From: Streptomyces monomycini
GTDB lineage: Bacteria; Actinomycetota; Actinomycetes; Streptomycetales; Streptomycetaceae
DNA: 64,000 nucleotides
Assembly: GCF_022271435.1 (NCBI RefSeq)
Contig: NZ_JAFIQY010000016.1
Location: 97,991 to 161,990 of the forward strand
Reading direction: 5' to 3'
A program made the translations under genes and the position numbers. Below the pieces are notes generated by a model that was not told where the DNA came from, did no database searches, and was given only the letters and a program-made list of their open reading frames with translations. Numbering within the stretch: position 1 is the stretch's first letter; each line of letters begins with the position of its first letter. Positions 42,804-51,825 of this stretch are shown here, piece after piece.

Positions 42804-43797
42804 TCCTGCCACCCGGCACCTCCAGTACGCGGTCCCTCTCGTACGACTGGATCCACGGCCGGGAAGCCGGACCCCCGAGGTTCGCTGCCCCATACCTCGA
42901 TCGAATGACGGTGGCCTCAGAGGACGCCGCCCCGCACACGGAGCCGACGGGTCTGCGCGAGGGCGGTGCGCAGCGCGGAGGCGAGTTGGCCGGCTTCTTC
43001 GCCGGTGGGATCGGCCTGCTGACCGGATGCCGTTCTCCGGCCGTGTACGGGAGGCCAGCGATTGCGGAGGGTCCCGGGGCGGGCGCAGCGGACGGCCGAA
43101 GACCTGGAGGAGGAGTTTGCGGTGGGCGGCATGCAGGGGGTGGACGTGGGGCGGGGGCGGGGGCGTGGGCCGGGATCGGAGCTTGGGGTTTGAGCCGGGC
43201 GTGGACTGGGCTCGGAGCTTGGGGCTTGCGTCAAGGGCACGAGCTGGGGGTTTGAGCCGAGGGCGTGGGCTGGGGCTTGAGCTGGGGCTTCAGCTGAGGC
43301 TGAGTGGAGAGTCCTAGTCGGCGGTGTGGGGGCCCGGCGGTGCGGGGGCCCGGGGGTACGGGGGCTGGGCTGGGCTGGGCTGGGCTGGGCTGGGCTGGGC
43401 TGAAGAAACGTTACGGCCGGTGTGGCGGCCGGGGCGGAACGCCCGGTCTCGCGACCGTGGTCGTGGCCGGCCGCTCTGAGCTGCTCGGCGTCTGACACTG
43501 CTCAGCGGCTGCCTCAGTGGCTGCTCAGTCGCTCAACGGGCGGCTGAGCGCCTCGACGGCTGCTCAGTGCGCGGTCGCTGCTCAGTGCCCTGGGCGCCCG
43601 GCCGTGGGCCGTCTGCGAGCAGCCGCTTGCTTGCGGGCAGGCGCCTGAGGGAAGCACCCCACTCTCCCCGCCAAGCAAGCCCGGCATGGTGCCATGACGG
43701 CCGACCCGAACACATGCCGGCCACCGGCCGCCACTGCCCCTTGAACAGTGACGGGTGAGCGCTTACGGCTGAGCGCTGCCGGGCCGCCACCCGCCCG
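42804..43797. other. 1-kb repeat-rich region without a supported gene
   Basis: Open frames on both strands translate to Gly/Ala/Trp or Pro/Ser low-complexity repeats and are not credible. It contains a G-rich series of GGGCTTGAGCT-like units (43190-43310), a perfect (GGGCT)8 tract and CTGCTCAGT repeats (43500-43590). Confidence 0.5.
43362..43401 (+). repeat. (GGGCT)8 microsatellite, G-quadruplex-capable
   Basis: Eight perfect 5-base units; each supplies a GGG run with two-base loops. Confidence 0.95.
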
Positions 43798-45069
43798 TCA
43801 GCGGTGCTGGAACTGCGGTCCCTGCGGCGGAAGGACGAAGTTCGGGTCCAGCCCGGGTCCGGGAACCGGACCGGGAGCCGGGGGCTGCTGCGGATAACCG
43901 TAGGCCGGAGGCGCCGGGACACCCTGAGCCACCGGGCCCGTCGGGTACGCCTGATGCTGATGTTGCTGCGGAGGCTGCGGGTAGCCGTACGAAGGCTGCG
44001 GCTGCTGCGGCATCGGGCCGGGGTATCCGTACGCGGGCTGGGCCGGGGGCCGCGTCGGAGGCGGCGGGATGTTCGGACCGTTCTGCGGATAGCCGTAGCC
44101 CCCACCGGTGGGCTGCGGCTGAGGCGGATACGCCGCAGCCGGCGCGGCCGCGTGCGGGGCGGCCGAGGGCGGAGCGGCGGGCGGCGACAGCGGAAACGAG
44201 TCCGGCTCTGACTGGGCTGCGGAGCCCGGTGCCGGGGACGGCGCCTGCGCTGGTGCTGGTGCCGGGGGTGTCGCAGGGGACGACACGGCCGGAGCAGGGC
44301 TCGGCGCCTGGCTCGGGCCCGATCCCGGGCCCGAATCGGGCAGATGCTGAGTCGCGGCATCAGGGTCCGCAGCGGAAGCCAAACCCCCTGTCTCGCCGGA
44401 CTCGGAACCGAACCCAGCCTCGCTGCCCGCGCTGCCCGTCGGTGCGGTGGCGTCCGACGACGCGGCCGCTGCCGCACCCGCTGTCGTACCGGCTGAGGCA
44501 CCGGCTTCCTGCGCCGCGGACTCGTCCTCTTCCTCCACCGAGATCCCGAATTCGGTGGCCAGGCCGATCAGCCCGTTCTCGTACCCCTGCCCGAGCGCGC
44601 GGAACTTCCACCGGTCTCCGCGCCGGTACAACTCGCCGCAGATCAGGGCCGTCTCCTTGCCCGTCTCCGGCACTACGTCGAAGACCGCGACCGGCTCGTC
44701 GTCCGACGAGGAGGCATCGTGCAACAGGACGCGCAGATCCCGTACGTGCGCGAAGGTCCCGCCGTCCGCCGACGCAGCGAGCACGACGCGGTCCACCGAC
44801 GCCTCAAGTCCGGACAGGTCCGCCTCGATCGTGTCCGCCACCCCGTCGGCCAGCTGCGTCTTCGGCAGGTGCCGCACCAGGCCGCTGGGGTGCCGTGGCT
44901 GGTTGTAGAAGACGAAGTCCGCATCGGACCGCACGCGTCCGTCGGCACCGAGGAGCAGGGCCGAGGCATCGACATCGGGCACCCCCGCGCCGGGGGCCCA
45001 GCGCAGTACGGCCCGGACCGCCGTGGTGTCGAGGGGTACGTTGGACCCTTTCAGCATCGCGTGCGTCAT
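43798..45069 (-). CDS. TerD-domain protein with long YGYP/Pro-rich tail
   Basis: 423 residues from ATG 45069. Residues about 1-180 are a TerD domain (MLKGSNVPLDTTAVRAVLRW, PDVDASALLLGADG, RALGQGYENGLIGLATEFG). Then comes an Ala/Ser/Glu linker and a disordered tail of about 130 residues with repeated YGYP motifs (six or more) and Gln-Pro runs. Such tails favour self-association or membrane-surface scaffolding. Divergent from the aldolase-PRTase operon across 219 bases, so it is likely the TerD partner of that biosynthetic set. Confidence 0.88.
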   Translation of the reverse strand: MTHAMLKGSNVPLDTTAVRAVLRWAPGAGVPDVDASALLLGADGRVRSDADFVFYNQPRHPSGLVRHLPKTQLADGVADTIEADLSGLEASVDRVVLAASADGGTFAHVRDLRVLLHDASSSDDEPVAVFDVVPETGKETALICGELYRRGDRWKFRALGQGYENGLIGLATEFGISVEEEDESAAQEAGASAGTTAGAAAAASSDATAPTGSAGSEAGFGSESGETGGLASAADPDAATQHLPDSGPGSGPSQAPSPAPAVSSPATPPAPAPAQAPSPAPGSAAQSEPDSFPLSPPAAPPSAAPHAAAPAAAYPPQPQPTGGGYGYPQNGPNIPPPPTRPPAQPAYGYPGPMPQQPQPSYGYPQPPQQHQHQAYPTGPVAQGVPAPPAYGYPQQPPAPGPVPGPGLDPNFVLPPQGPQFQHR

Positions 45070-45288
45070 GTCCGTAATCCTGCCTTCCCGGAGGTCGGAG
45101 GGACAACGCGGGGGCCGCTCCGGCGTGGCCCGCCCGGTGCCCGCGACACCTGGCCGTCGTGTGCGGGTCACGTGCTTTTCACATGGGCGGGAACTTTCTC
45201 GTCGCGGCCGCACGTACGATTACCGGCCGGATCCAGACAGCGAGTCGCCGCGGGGTGGCCCCGGCCCCGCCTGCTCACGGGGAGTTCT
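45070..45288. promoter_or_regulatory. Divergent promoter region of TerD-tail gene and Ter biosynthetic operon
   Basis: 219 bases between divergent starts. ACGGGGAG ribosome site before 45289. No clear operator was identified by eye. Confidence 0.4.
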
Positions 45289-46461
45289 ATGCGTCACTTT
45301 GGGCATCTTGCGCCCGATATCCGGAATGCTTTGTTCCACCAGGAGCCGGTCGAGTTCACCGCCGACTCCCCGCCCAGCACGCTCTCGGTGGCCCTCGGCG
45401 CAACGCTCTACAGCCCGGCCACTCGTCCGCGCCTCGCCGAGGACGTCGTCAAACAAGCCGGCCGTGGAGTGGTCTCCATGGTGCTGTGCCTGGAGGACTC
45501 CATCAGTGACGCGGACGTGGTCGCCGGTGAGGAGAATCTGGTACGGCAGTTCGCGGCCCTCGGCGAGGAGGCCGAAAACGGTACGGTCCTCCCGCTGCTG
45601 TTCATCCGGGTGCGCGCGGTCGCGCAGATACCCGACCTGGTGCGCCGACTGGGCCGTGACGTTCATCTGTTGTCCGGATTCGTGCTGCCCAAGTTCACCG
45701 AGGAGCGAGGCGTCCCGTTCCTGGAGGCGCTGACCGGCGCGGAGGCGGAGTGCGGGCGGCGGCTGTTCGCCATGCCGGTGCTCGAATCGCCCGATCTGCT
45801 CCACCTGGAGAGCCGCGGCGAGACACTGCGGGGCATCGCGCGCACGGTGGACAAGTACCGCGACCGCATACTGGCACTGCGTCTCGGCGTCACCGACTTC
45901 TGCTCGGCCTACGGCCTGCGCCGGGCCCCCGACATGACCGCGTACGACGTGCAGATCGTCGCGTCGGTGATCGCCGACGTGGTGAACGTCCTCGGCCGGG
46001 CGGACGGCACCGGCTTCACGGTCACCGGCCCGGTGTGGGAGTACTTCCGGCTGCACGAGCGGATGTTCAAGCCGCAGCTGCGGCAGAGCCCCTTCCTCGG
46101 CCGGGCGGAGGAGCTCCGGACGGCCCTGATCGAACACGACATGGACGGCTTGCTGCGCGAGATCGAACTCGACCGCGCGAACGGCCTCCAGGGCAAGACC
46201 TGCATCCACCCCTCGCACGTGGCGCCGGTGCACGCCCTCTCGGTCGTCAGCCATGAGGAGTTCAGCGACGCCGTGGACATCCTGCGGCCCGAGCGGGGCG
46301 CCGGCGGCGTGCTGCGCTCCGCGTACACGAACAAGATGAACGAGATCAAGCCGCATCGCGCCTGGGCCGAACGGACCCTGCTCCGCGCCGAAGCGTTCGG
46401 CGTCGCCCGCGAGGGCGTCGGCTTCGTGGAACTGCTGACGGCCAGCCTTCCGCATACCTGA
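45289..46461 (+). CDS. HpcH/HpaI (CitE-like) aldolase of the Ter biosynthetic operon
   Basis: 390-residue TIM-barrel lyase-type protein. GVVSMVLCLEDSISDADV carries the family's metal-binding Glu-Asp region, FVLPKFTEE and RLGVTDFCSAYGLRR follow, and NGLQGKTCIHPSHVAPV near the C-terminus is the classic CitE motif. First gene of a four-gene operon with PRTase, StiP and HAD genes, the set described for Ter-linked synthesis of a nucleoside-like metabolite. It probably makes or breaks a C-C bond in that pathway; the substrate is unknown. Confidence 0.88.
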   Translation: MRHFGHLAPDIRNALFHQEPVEFTADSPPSTLSVALGATLYSPATRPRLAEDVVKQAGRGVVSMVLCLEDSISDADVVAGEENLVRQFAALGEEAENGTVLPLLFIRVRAVAQIPDLVRRLGRDVHLLSGFVLPKFTEERGVPFLEALTGAEAECGRRLFAMPVLESPDLLHLESRGETLRGIARTVDKYRDRILALRLGVTDFCSAYGLRRAPDMTAYDVQIVASVIADVVNVLGRADGTGFTVTGPVWEYFRLHERMFKPQLRQSPFLGRAEELRTALIEHDMDGLLREIELDRANGLQGKTCIHPSHVAPVHALSVVSHEEFSDAVDILRPERGAGGVLRSAYTNKMNEIKPHRAWAERTLLRAEAFGVAREGVGFVELLTASLPHT

Positions 46462-46527
46462 GACGGCGAACGGTTCAGGCCTGGCGGTCACCGCCCCACC
46501 GGGCCGAGGACGTCCAGGAAGCAACGG

Positions 46528-48021
46528 ATGATGACGGCGGCGGAAGAGACGAAGGAGACGGGCACAGTGGTGTGGACGGGAGAGTGGGTCGCCCAGCGAC
46601 TCGGTGTCTCGCTGAGCGGTGGGGCGGAGCTGCCCAGGCTGCTCGGCCTGGCGCTGCGGCGCAATCCGAAACGGGCGCACCTGCTCGTGTCGAACGTGCT
46701 CGGAAAGCACGTACCGCAGCGGCCGGACACGGTCTACGGCGCGGGCCTCGGGCTCGGACGCCAGGTCCGTGAACTGCTCGGTGACACCGAGGCGGCACGC
46801 GCCGTCGTCCTGGGATACGCCGAGACCGCCACGGGCCTCGGGCACAGCGTGGCCGACGGGCTGGCCCTCGCGCCCTATCTGCACTCCACGCGGCGACCGG
46901 TCGCGGGGGTCGAGCAAGCCGGCGGCTTCGAGGAGGAGCACAGTCACGCGACCTCGCACCTGCTGCTCCCCGAGGACCCGGCGCTGCTGGCCGGCGACGG
47001 CCCCTTGGTCCTCGTCGACGACGAGTTCTCCACCGGCCGCACGGTCCTGAACACCATCAAGGCACTGCACGCCCGCTTCCCCCGCGAGCGGTACGTCGTC
47101 GTCGCGTTGGTCGACATGCGCTCGGACTCGGACCGCGGCCAGCTGCGGAAGTTCGCCGCGGACCTGGGCGCACGGGTCGACCTCGTCGCGCTGGCCGCCG
47201 GTGGCGTACAACTCCCGGCCGACGTCCTCGAACGCGGCCAAGCCCTCGTAGCCACGCATCAGGACACGACATCCACGTCTGCGCCGACGTCCGCGAGCCG
47301 GGCTCCGGGAACCTCGGCGGCCGACGCCGGGGAGGGTGGTAGCGGCACTGGCAGTTGCGGCAGCGGGAGCAGCCGTGGGAGCGGGGCCGCAGTCTCGGAC
47401 GAGGCCATGGCCCCGAGCGGCCAGGCGCAAGCCGTACGAGTCGACCTCGGTTGGCCGGAAGGCGTGCCGGACGGCGGGCGCCACGGCTTTACCACCACCC
47501 ACCGGGCCCGTCTGGAGGCGGCGCTGCCCGGCATGGCGGGCCGGGTCGCGAATGAGCTCACCGGCGCCCGCCGGGTGCTGGTCCTCGGCAACGAAGAGCT
47601 GATGTACACACCGCTGCGCCTCGCCGGAGCCCTGGACGACCGGACACCGGCCGAGGTGTATTTCTCGACCACCACCCGCTCCCCGGTCCTCGCCGTGGAC
47701 GACCCGGGCTACGCCATACGCACCCGGCTGGCCTTCCCCGCCCACGACCGGCCGGCTGACGGGCCGGGGGAGCGGTACGCGTACAACGTCGCGGCCGGCG
47801 CGGATCCGCGGCGGCGCTTCGACGCGGTCGTCGCCGTCATCGACTCGTACGGCGACACTCCGGAACTCCACGGTGCCGACGGCCTCCTGGGCCGGCTGGC
47901 CGCCCACACCGACCGGCTGCTGCTCGCCGTCATTCCTTCCTACACACCGGCGGACCCGCTGCCGCAGACGCCGGAGCCCGCCCCGAAGCCCACGCCCCAC
48001 GCCACGCGACGACAGGTCTGA
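46528..48021 (+). CDS. Phosphoribosyltransferase with C-terminal TRSP domain
   Basis: 497 residues; a GTG at 46567 with AAGGAG upstream is an alternative start. The N-terminal PRTase domain has the PRPP-binding loop VLVDDEFSTGRT (about 171-182). A Ser/Gly-rich linker of about 50 residues follows, then the TRSP-type domain (RHGFTTTHRARLEAALPG, RVLVLGNEELMYTPLRLA, VIDSYGDTPELHG). Expected to form an N-glycosidic bond from PRPP in the Ter metabolite pathway. 3 bases separate it from the next gene. Confidence 0.87.
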   Translation: MMTAAEETKETGTVVWTGEWVAQRLGVSLSGGAELPRLLGLALRRNPKRAHLLVSNVLGKHVPQRPDTVYGAGLGLGRQVRELLGDTEAARAVVLGYAETATGLGHSVADGLALAPYLHSTRRPVAGVEQAGGFEEEHSHATSHLLLPEDPALLAGDGPLVLVDDEFSTGRTVLNTIKALHARFPRERYVVVALVDMRSDSDRGQLRKFAADLGARVDLVALAAGGVQLPADVLERGQALVATHQDTTSTSAPTSASRAPGTSAADAGEGGSGTGSCGSGSSRGSGAAVSDEAMAPSGQAQAVRVDLGWPEGVPDGGRHGFTTTHRARLEAALPGMAGRVANELTGARRVLVLGNEELMYTPLRLAGALDDRTPAEVYFSTTTRSPVLAVDDPGYAIRTRLAFPAHDRPADGPGERYAYNVAAGADPRRRFDAVVAVIDSYGDTPELHGADGLLGRLAAHTDRLLLAVIPSYTPADPLPQTPEPAPKPTPHATRRQV

Positions 48022-48024
48022 CCG

Positions 48025-49170
48025 ATGCCCCTCCCCGAGCCGCTGCGCGGCCCCGCCTTTTCCTCCTACGACCCCGACGAGGTCGGCTGGCTGCTCCAGG
48101 ACCTGTCCTCGATCACCCTCGAAGCGCCGACGGAGGAGCGTGAGGAGGCGATACAGGCTGGTGGTGCCCACTATGCCGAGTCGCTGCCCGTCGAGTACCA
48201 GCCGAGTGAGCAGTACCAGGCGCTTTTCCACAGTGCCTTGGAGACCTCTGCCGGCCGCATCGCGCGGGCGGTCGGCACCGTCACCGAAACGGTGCTCGCC
48301 GAGCGCTCCGCCCGCCCGGTACTGGTCTCGCTGGCCCGCGCCGGCACCCCGGTGGGCGTTCTGATGCGCCGCTGGGCCCTGCACGCCCACGGGCTCGACC
48401 TGCCGCACTACGCGGTCTCGATCGTGCGCGGCCGTGGCATCGACACCACCGCCCTGCGCTGGCTCGCCGCCCACCACGACCCGGCGGACGTCGTCTTCGT
48501 CGACGGCTGGACGGGCAAGGGCGCCATCACCCGGGAACTGGGCCAGGCGGTGCGCGACTTCCCCGGCTTCGACCCGCGGATCGCCGTCCTCGCCGACCCC
48601 GGAGGGTGCGTGGACACCTACGGCACCCGTGACGACTTCCTCATCCCCTCCGCGTGCCTCAACTCGACCGTATCCGGCCTGATATCGCGCACCGTACTCC
48701 GCGACGATCTCGTCGGGCCCGACGACTTCCACGGCGCCAAGTTCTACCGCGATCTCGCGGAGGCCGACCTGTCGCGCGTGCTCATCGACACCGTCGCGGC
48801 GCGGTTCGACGAGGTCGCCGAGCAGGTCGCCCCCGACGTGAAGGAACTGGCCGCGGCCGACCGGACACCCACCTGGGCGGGCTGGGCCGCGGTCGAGCGG
48901 ATCAGTGAGGCGTACGGCATCCACGACGTCAACCTCGTCAAGCCGGGTGTCGGTGAGACCACACGGGTACTGCTCCGGCGCGTCCCCTGGAAGATTCTTG
49001 CCCGGCGCGGCGCCGGAACGGACCTCGATCATGTGCGTCTCCTCGCTGAACAGCGGGGCGTCCCCGTCGAAGAGGTCGACGAACTCCCCTACACCTGTGT
49101 CGGACTGATCCACCCCCGCTTCACGCGGGGCGCGACGGGTGCGGACGGCAAGGCGGTGACCGCGCCGTGA
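48025..49170 (+). CDS. StiP/PRTase_1-type protein with C-terminal PELOTA-like domain
   Basis: 381 residues. The StiP domain (YHPADV-type: DPADVVFVDGWTGKGAITRE, VLADPGGCVDTYGTRDDFLIPS) resembles a PRTase and has been named a cysteine-protease-like fold. The last 90 residues (GVGETTRVLLRRVPWKILAR, then LDHVRLLAEQRGVPVEEVDE) match the PELOTA RNA-binding domain of Ter operons. Third gene of the operon; GTGA overlap with the HAD gene. Exact reaction unknown. Confidence 0.85.
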   Translation: MPLPEPLRGPAFSSYDPDEVGWLLQDLSSITLEAPTEEREEAIQAGGAHYAESLPVEYQPSEQYQALFHSALETSAGRIARAVGTVTETVLAERSARPVLVSLARAGTPVGVLMRRWALHAHGLDLPHYAVSIVRGRGIDTTALRWLAAHHDPADVVFVDGWTGKGAITRELGQAVRDFPGFDPRIAVLADPGGCVDTYGTRDDFLIPSACLNSTVSGLISRTVLRDDLVGPDDFHGAKFYRDLAEADLSRVLIDTVAARFDEVAEQVAPDVKELAAADRTPTWAGWAAVERISEAYGIHDVNLVKPGVGETTRVLLRRVPWKILARRGAGTDLDHVRLLAEQRGVPVEEVDELPYTCVGLIHPRFTRGATGADGKAVTAP

Positions 49171-49988
49171 GCACGATCGTCGCCAGCGACCTGGACCGCA
49201 CCCTCATCTATTCGGCCGCCGCACTGGACCTGGCCGTGCCCGACGCCGAGGCACCCCGCCTGCTCTGCGTCGAGGTCTACGAACACCGGCCGCTCTCCTA
49301 CATGACGGAGACGGCGGCGGAGCTGCTCGCCGGCCTCGCCGACGCCACCACGTTCGTCCCCACGACCACGCGCACCCGCGAGCAGTACGGCCGGATCCAC
49401 CTCCCGGGCCCCGCACCGCGGTTCGCCATCTGCGCGAACGGCGGGCACCTGCTCGTCGACGGAGAGTCCGACCAGGGCTGGCAGCGCACCGTCGCCGCCC
49501 GGTTGAGCGCGGAGTGCGCATCGCTCGACGAGGTACGTGCGCACCTGCTGCGGACCGCCGACCCGGCATGGCTGCTCAAGGAACGCGTGGCCGAGGACCT
49601 CTTCGCCTACCTTGTCGTCGAGCGCTCGCTGCTGCCGCAGACCTGGGTCAAGGAACTCGCCGAGTGGGCGGCTGCCCGCGGCTGGACCGTCTCGCTCCAG
49701 GGACGGAAGATCTACGCCGTGCCGAAGCCGCTGACCAAGAGCGCCGCCGTCGCCGAAGTCGTCCGCCGGACCGGCGCCTCGCAGGTATTCGCCGCAGGCG
49801 ACTCGCTGCTGGACGCCGACCTGCTGCTGGCCGCGGACCGCGGGTGGCGTCCCGGTCATGGTGAGCTGGCGGACTCCGGGTGGAGCGCTCCGCACGTCAC
49901 CGCGCTGGACGCGCGCGGAGCCGTGGCGGGCGAGGAGATCCTGCGGGCGTTCACCCACGGCGTCGCTGTCCCCGACCACTCCTGCTGA
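49167..49988 (+). CDS. HAD-family hydrolase of the Ter operon
   Basis: 273 residues. Motif I ASDLDRTLIY (nucleophile Asp8 and Asp10), motif II VPTTTRTREQY, and C-terminal AGDSLLDADLLLAADRGW as motif IV. Phosphatase on a sugar-phosphate or nucleotide intermediate is the usual role in this operon type. GTG start overlaps the StiP stop; its 3' end overlaps the convergent dedA gene by 38 bases. An ATP-grasp ligase, present in many such operons, is not seen in the window. Confidence 0.87.
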   Translation: MSTIVASDLDRTLIYSAAALDLAVPDAEAPRLLCVEVYEHRPLSYMTETAAELLAGLADATTFVPTTTRTREQYGRIHLPGPAPRFAICANGGHLLVDGESDQGWQRTVAARLSAECASLDEVRAHLLRTADPAWLLKERVAEDLFAYLVVERSLLPQTWVKELAEWAAARGWTVSLQGRKIYAVPKPLTKSAAVAEVVRRTGASQVFAAGDSLLDADLLLAADRGWRPGHGELADSGWSAPHVTALDARGAVAGEEILRAFTHGVAVPDHSC

Positions 49989-50580
49989 GCCGTATGACGA
50001 GGAAGGCCAGGACTGCCAGCATGGCGGCCACCAGTACGACCTTCGAGTACGCGTCCACATAGCCGGTCACCTCCTCCCAGTTCTCGCCGAGCGCGTAGCC
50101 GGCGAGGACGAAGATCGAATTCCAGATCAGACTGCCGAGTGTGGTCAGGACGAGGAAGGCCGGTATCGACATCCGCTCGATACCGGCCGGAATCGATATC
50201 AGGCTGCGGAAGATCGGCACCATCCGGCCGAAGAACACCGCCTTGTTGCCGTGCCGCTGGAACCAGCGTTCCGTCCTCTCGACGTCGGAGACCTTGACCA
50301 GCGGCAGCTTGGCCGCGATCGCGAGCATCCGGTCCCGGCCGAGCAGCGCGCCCACGCCGTAGAGGGCGAGTGCGCCGAGAACAGACCCGAGCGTCGTCCA
50401 CAACAGGGCGGAGAACAGCGTCATTTGGCCTTGCCCCGCCGCGAAGCCCGCCAGGGGGAGGATCAGCTCGCTGGGCAGGGGAGGGAAGAGGTTCTCGGCG
50501 GCGATCGCCAGGCCGGCGCCTGGCGCGCCGAGTGTGTCCATGAGTCCGGTGATCCAGCTGGTTTCCGCGTGTTCGTTCAT
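49951..50580 (-). CDS. DedA-family membrane protein
   Basis: 209 residues, five or so hydrophobic helices. DedA motifs: ENLFPPLPSELILPLAGF with the conserved Glu and Pro residues, and FFGRMVPIFRSLISIPAG with Arg residues, as in undecaprenyl-phosphate/PE flippases. Likely recycles lipid carriers or maintains envelope potential. Divergent from the kinase gene across 108 bases with a strong inverted repeat. Confidence 0.9.
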   Translation of the reverse strand: MNEHAETSWITGLMDTLGAPGAGLAIAAENLFPPLPSELILPLAGFAAGQGQMTLFSALLWTTLGSVLGALALYGVGALLGRDRMLAIAAKLPLVKVSDVERTERWFQRHGNKAVFFGRMVPIFRSLISIPAGIERMSIPAFLVLTTLGSLIWNSIFVLAGYALGENWEEVTGYVDAYSKVVLVAAMLAVLAFLVIRLSRSGRGQRRRG

Positions 50581-50618
50581 GCTTCGACGCTAGAAATCCG
50601 CGTCCGTCGGCACATTGC

Positions 50619-50648
50619 GGAAAACCGCACGGAACACTGCGGTTTTCC
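50619..50648. promoter_or_regulatory. Inverted repeat between dedA and histidine kinase
   Basis: GGAAAACCGCA (50619-50629) and its exact complement TGCGGTTTTCC (50638-50648), 8-base spacer. A leaderless-type -10 TAGCGT (50676-50681) lies 7 bases before ATG 50689. Likely operator for the downstream response regulator. Confidence 0.65.
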
Positions 50649-50688
50649 ACAGTGCGGCGGTGCCGGCGCAGCCACTAGCGTTCCGATC

Positions 50689-51825
50689 ATGCGGGGGATG
50701 GCACGGCGCGGGATGCGCCTCACGGTCGGATTGTTGGTCGGCGCGGGCACGGTGGCGGTCGAGCTGCCGTTCATCGTGCTCTCGGGGCTCGCGCTGCTCT
50801 GCGTTTTCGTCTGGCCGCGCGGGAGACGCAAGGTGCTGGAGCCGGTGACGGCCGTAGCCCGGTGGCTCATCGAGTCGGCACGCCGCCGACTGCGGTTCGG
50901 CGGCGCCGACTTCGCCTACGGGTACGACGACGAGCGCGCGCTCAAATACCTGGCAGTCCGCTGGCTGCTGGGCCTTCTGGGCGCGGGAGTGGTCTTCACC
51001 ACGCTCATAGGGGCGACCATAGTTCTCTGGGCGTCGACGGTATGGACGTTCACCCACGTCGAGCACCCGGTCGATGTCGCGGAGACCGGCGTGGGCGCCG
51101 CGCTCCTGCTCTTCCTCAGCCTGCAAGGAGTGTTCGGAGTGGCGACGCTGGAAGCCCGGCTCGCGCGGCACTTCCTCGGCCCTACGCACGAGAAAGAGCT
51201 GCAACGCCGGGTCGCGGAACTGGCCTCCAGCCGAGCCGGGGTCGTCGCCGCGGTCAACGACGAACGCCGCCGCATCGAGCGGGACCTGCACGACGGCGTC
51301 CAACAGCGATTGGTGGGCCTGGGGATGCTGCTCGGTCGCGCCCTGCGCAGCAAGGACGAGGCTCATGCGGTCGAGCTGCTCCGACAGGCGCACGCGGAAA
51401 GTCGCCTGGCGCTGACCGAGTTGCGCGAGGTCGCCTGGCGCATCTATCCGACGGTGTTGGACGAAGCGGGTTTGCAGGCCGCTCTGGAAACCGTCGCGGA
51501 GCGTTCCTCGGTTCCTGTCCGGCTGGCCTGTCGCCTCACCCAGGAGCCCGAGGCCGCCGCGGCGGCCGTCGCCTACTTCGTCGTGTCCGAGGCGGTGACG
51601 AACGCGGTGAAACACTCCTGTGCGGAAGCCATAACCGTCACCGTCGACCGTGACGAGAACATGCTGACCGTCCGGATCCAGGACGACGGCTGGGGCGGTG
51701 CGAATCCCTCGGGAAGCGGGCTGTTCGGTCTGGCACGCCGGGTCGCCGCAATGGACGGCCGGTTACGGGTGGACAGCCCGGTCGGCGGACCGACCACGAT
51801 CACCGCGGAGTTGCCGTGCGCGTAG
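50689..51825 (+). CDS. Two-component sensor histidine kinase with a TTA (bldA) codon
   Basis: 378 residues. Three or four hydrophobic helices in the first 160 residues, then H-box RIERDLHDGVQQRLVGLG, N-box SEAVTNAVKHS and G-boxes DDGWGG and GSGLFGLARRV. Leu359 is encoded by TTA (51763-51765) in GRLRVDS, so translation should need the bldA tRNA. Coupled to the response regulator by a 10-base overlap. Signal unknown; the HisKA_3 type often senses envelope or redox state. Confidence 0.9.
   Translation: MRGMARRGMRLTVGLLVGAGTVAVELPFIVLSGLALLCVFVWPRGRRKVLEPVTAVARWLIESARRRLRFGGADFAYGYDDERALKYLAVRWLLGLLGAGVVFTTLIGATIVLWASTVWTFTHVEHPVDVAETGVGAALLLFLSLQGVFGVATLEARLARHFLGPTHEKELQRRVAELASSRAGVVAAVNDERRRIERDLHDGVQQRLVGLGMLLGRALRSKDEAHAVELLRQAHAESRLALTELREVAWRIYPTVLDEAGLQAALETVAERSSVPVRLACRLTQEPEAAAAAVAYFVVSEAVTNAVKHSCAEAITVTVDRDENMLTVRIQDDGWGGANPSGSGLFGLARRVAAMDGRLRVDSPVGGPTTITAELPCA

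Noticed and set aside
42905..43498. Overlapping low-complexity frames (Gly/Trp on plus, Pro/Ser on minus)
   Set aside because: Composition follows the DNA repeats, no ribosome site, no domain.
45220..49113. 1297-codon minus-strand frame opposite the Ter biosynthetic operon
   Set aside because: Shadow; no domains, while the plus strand has PRTase, StiP and HAD motifs.
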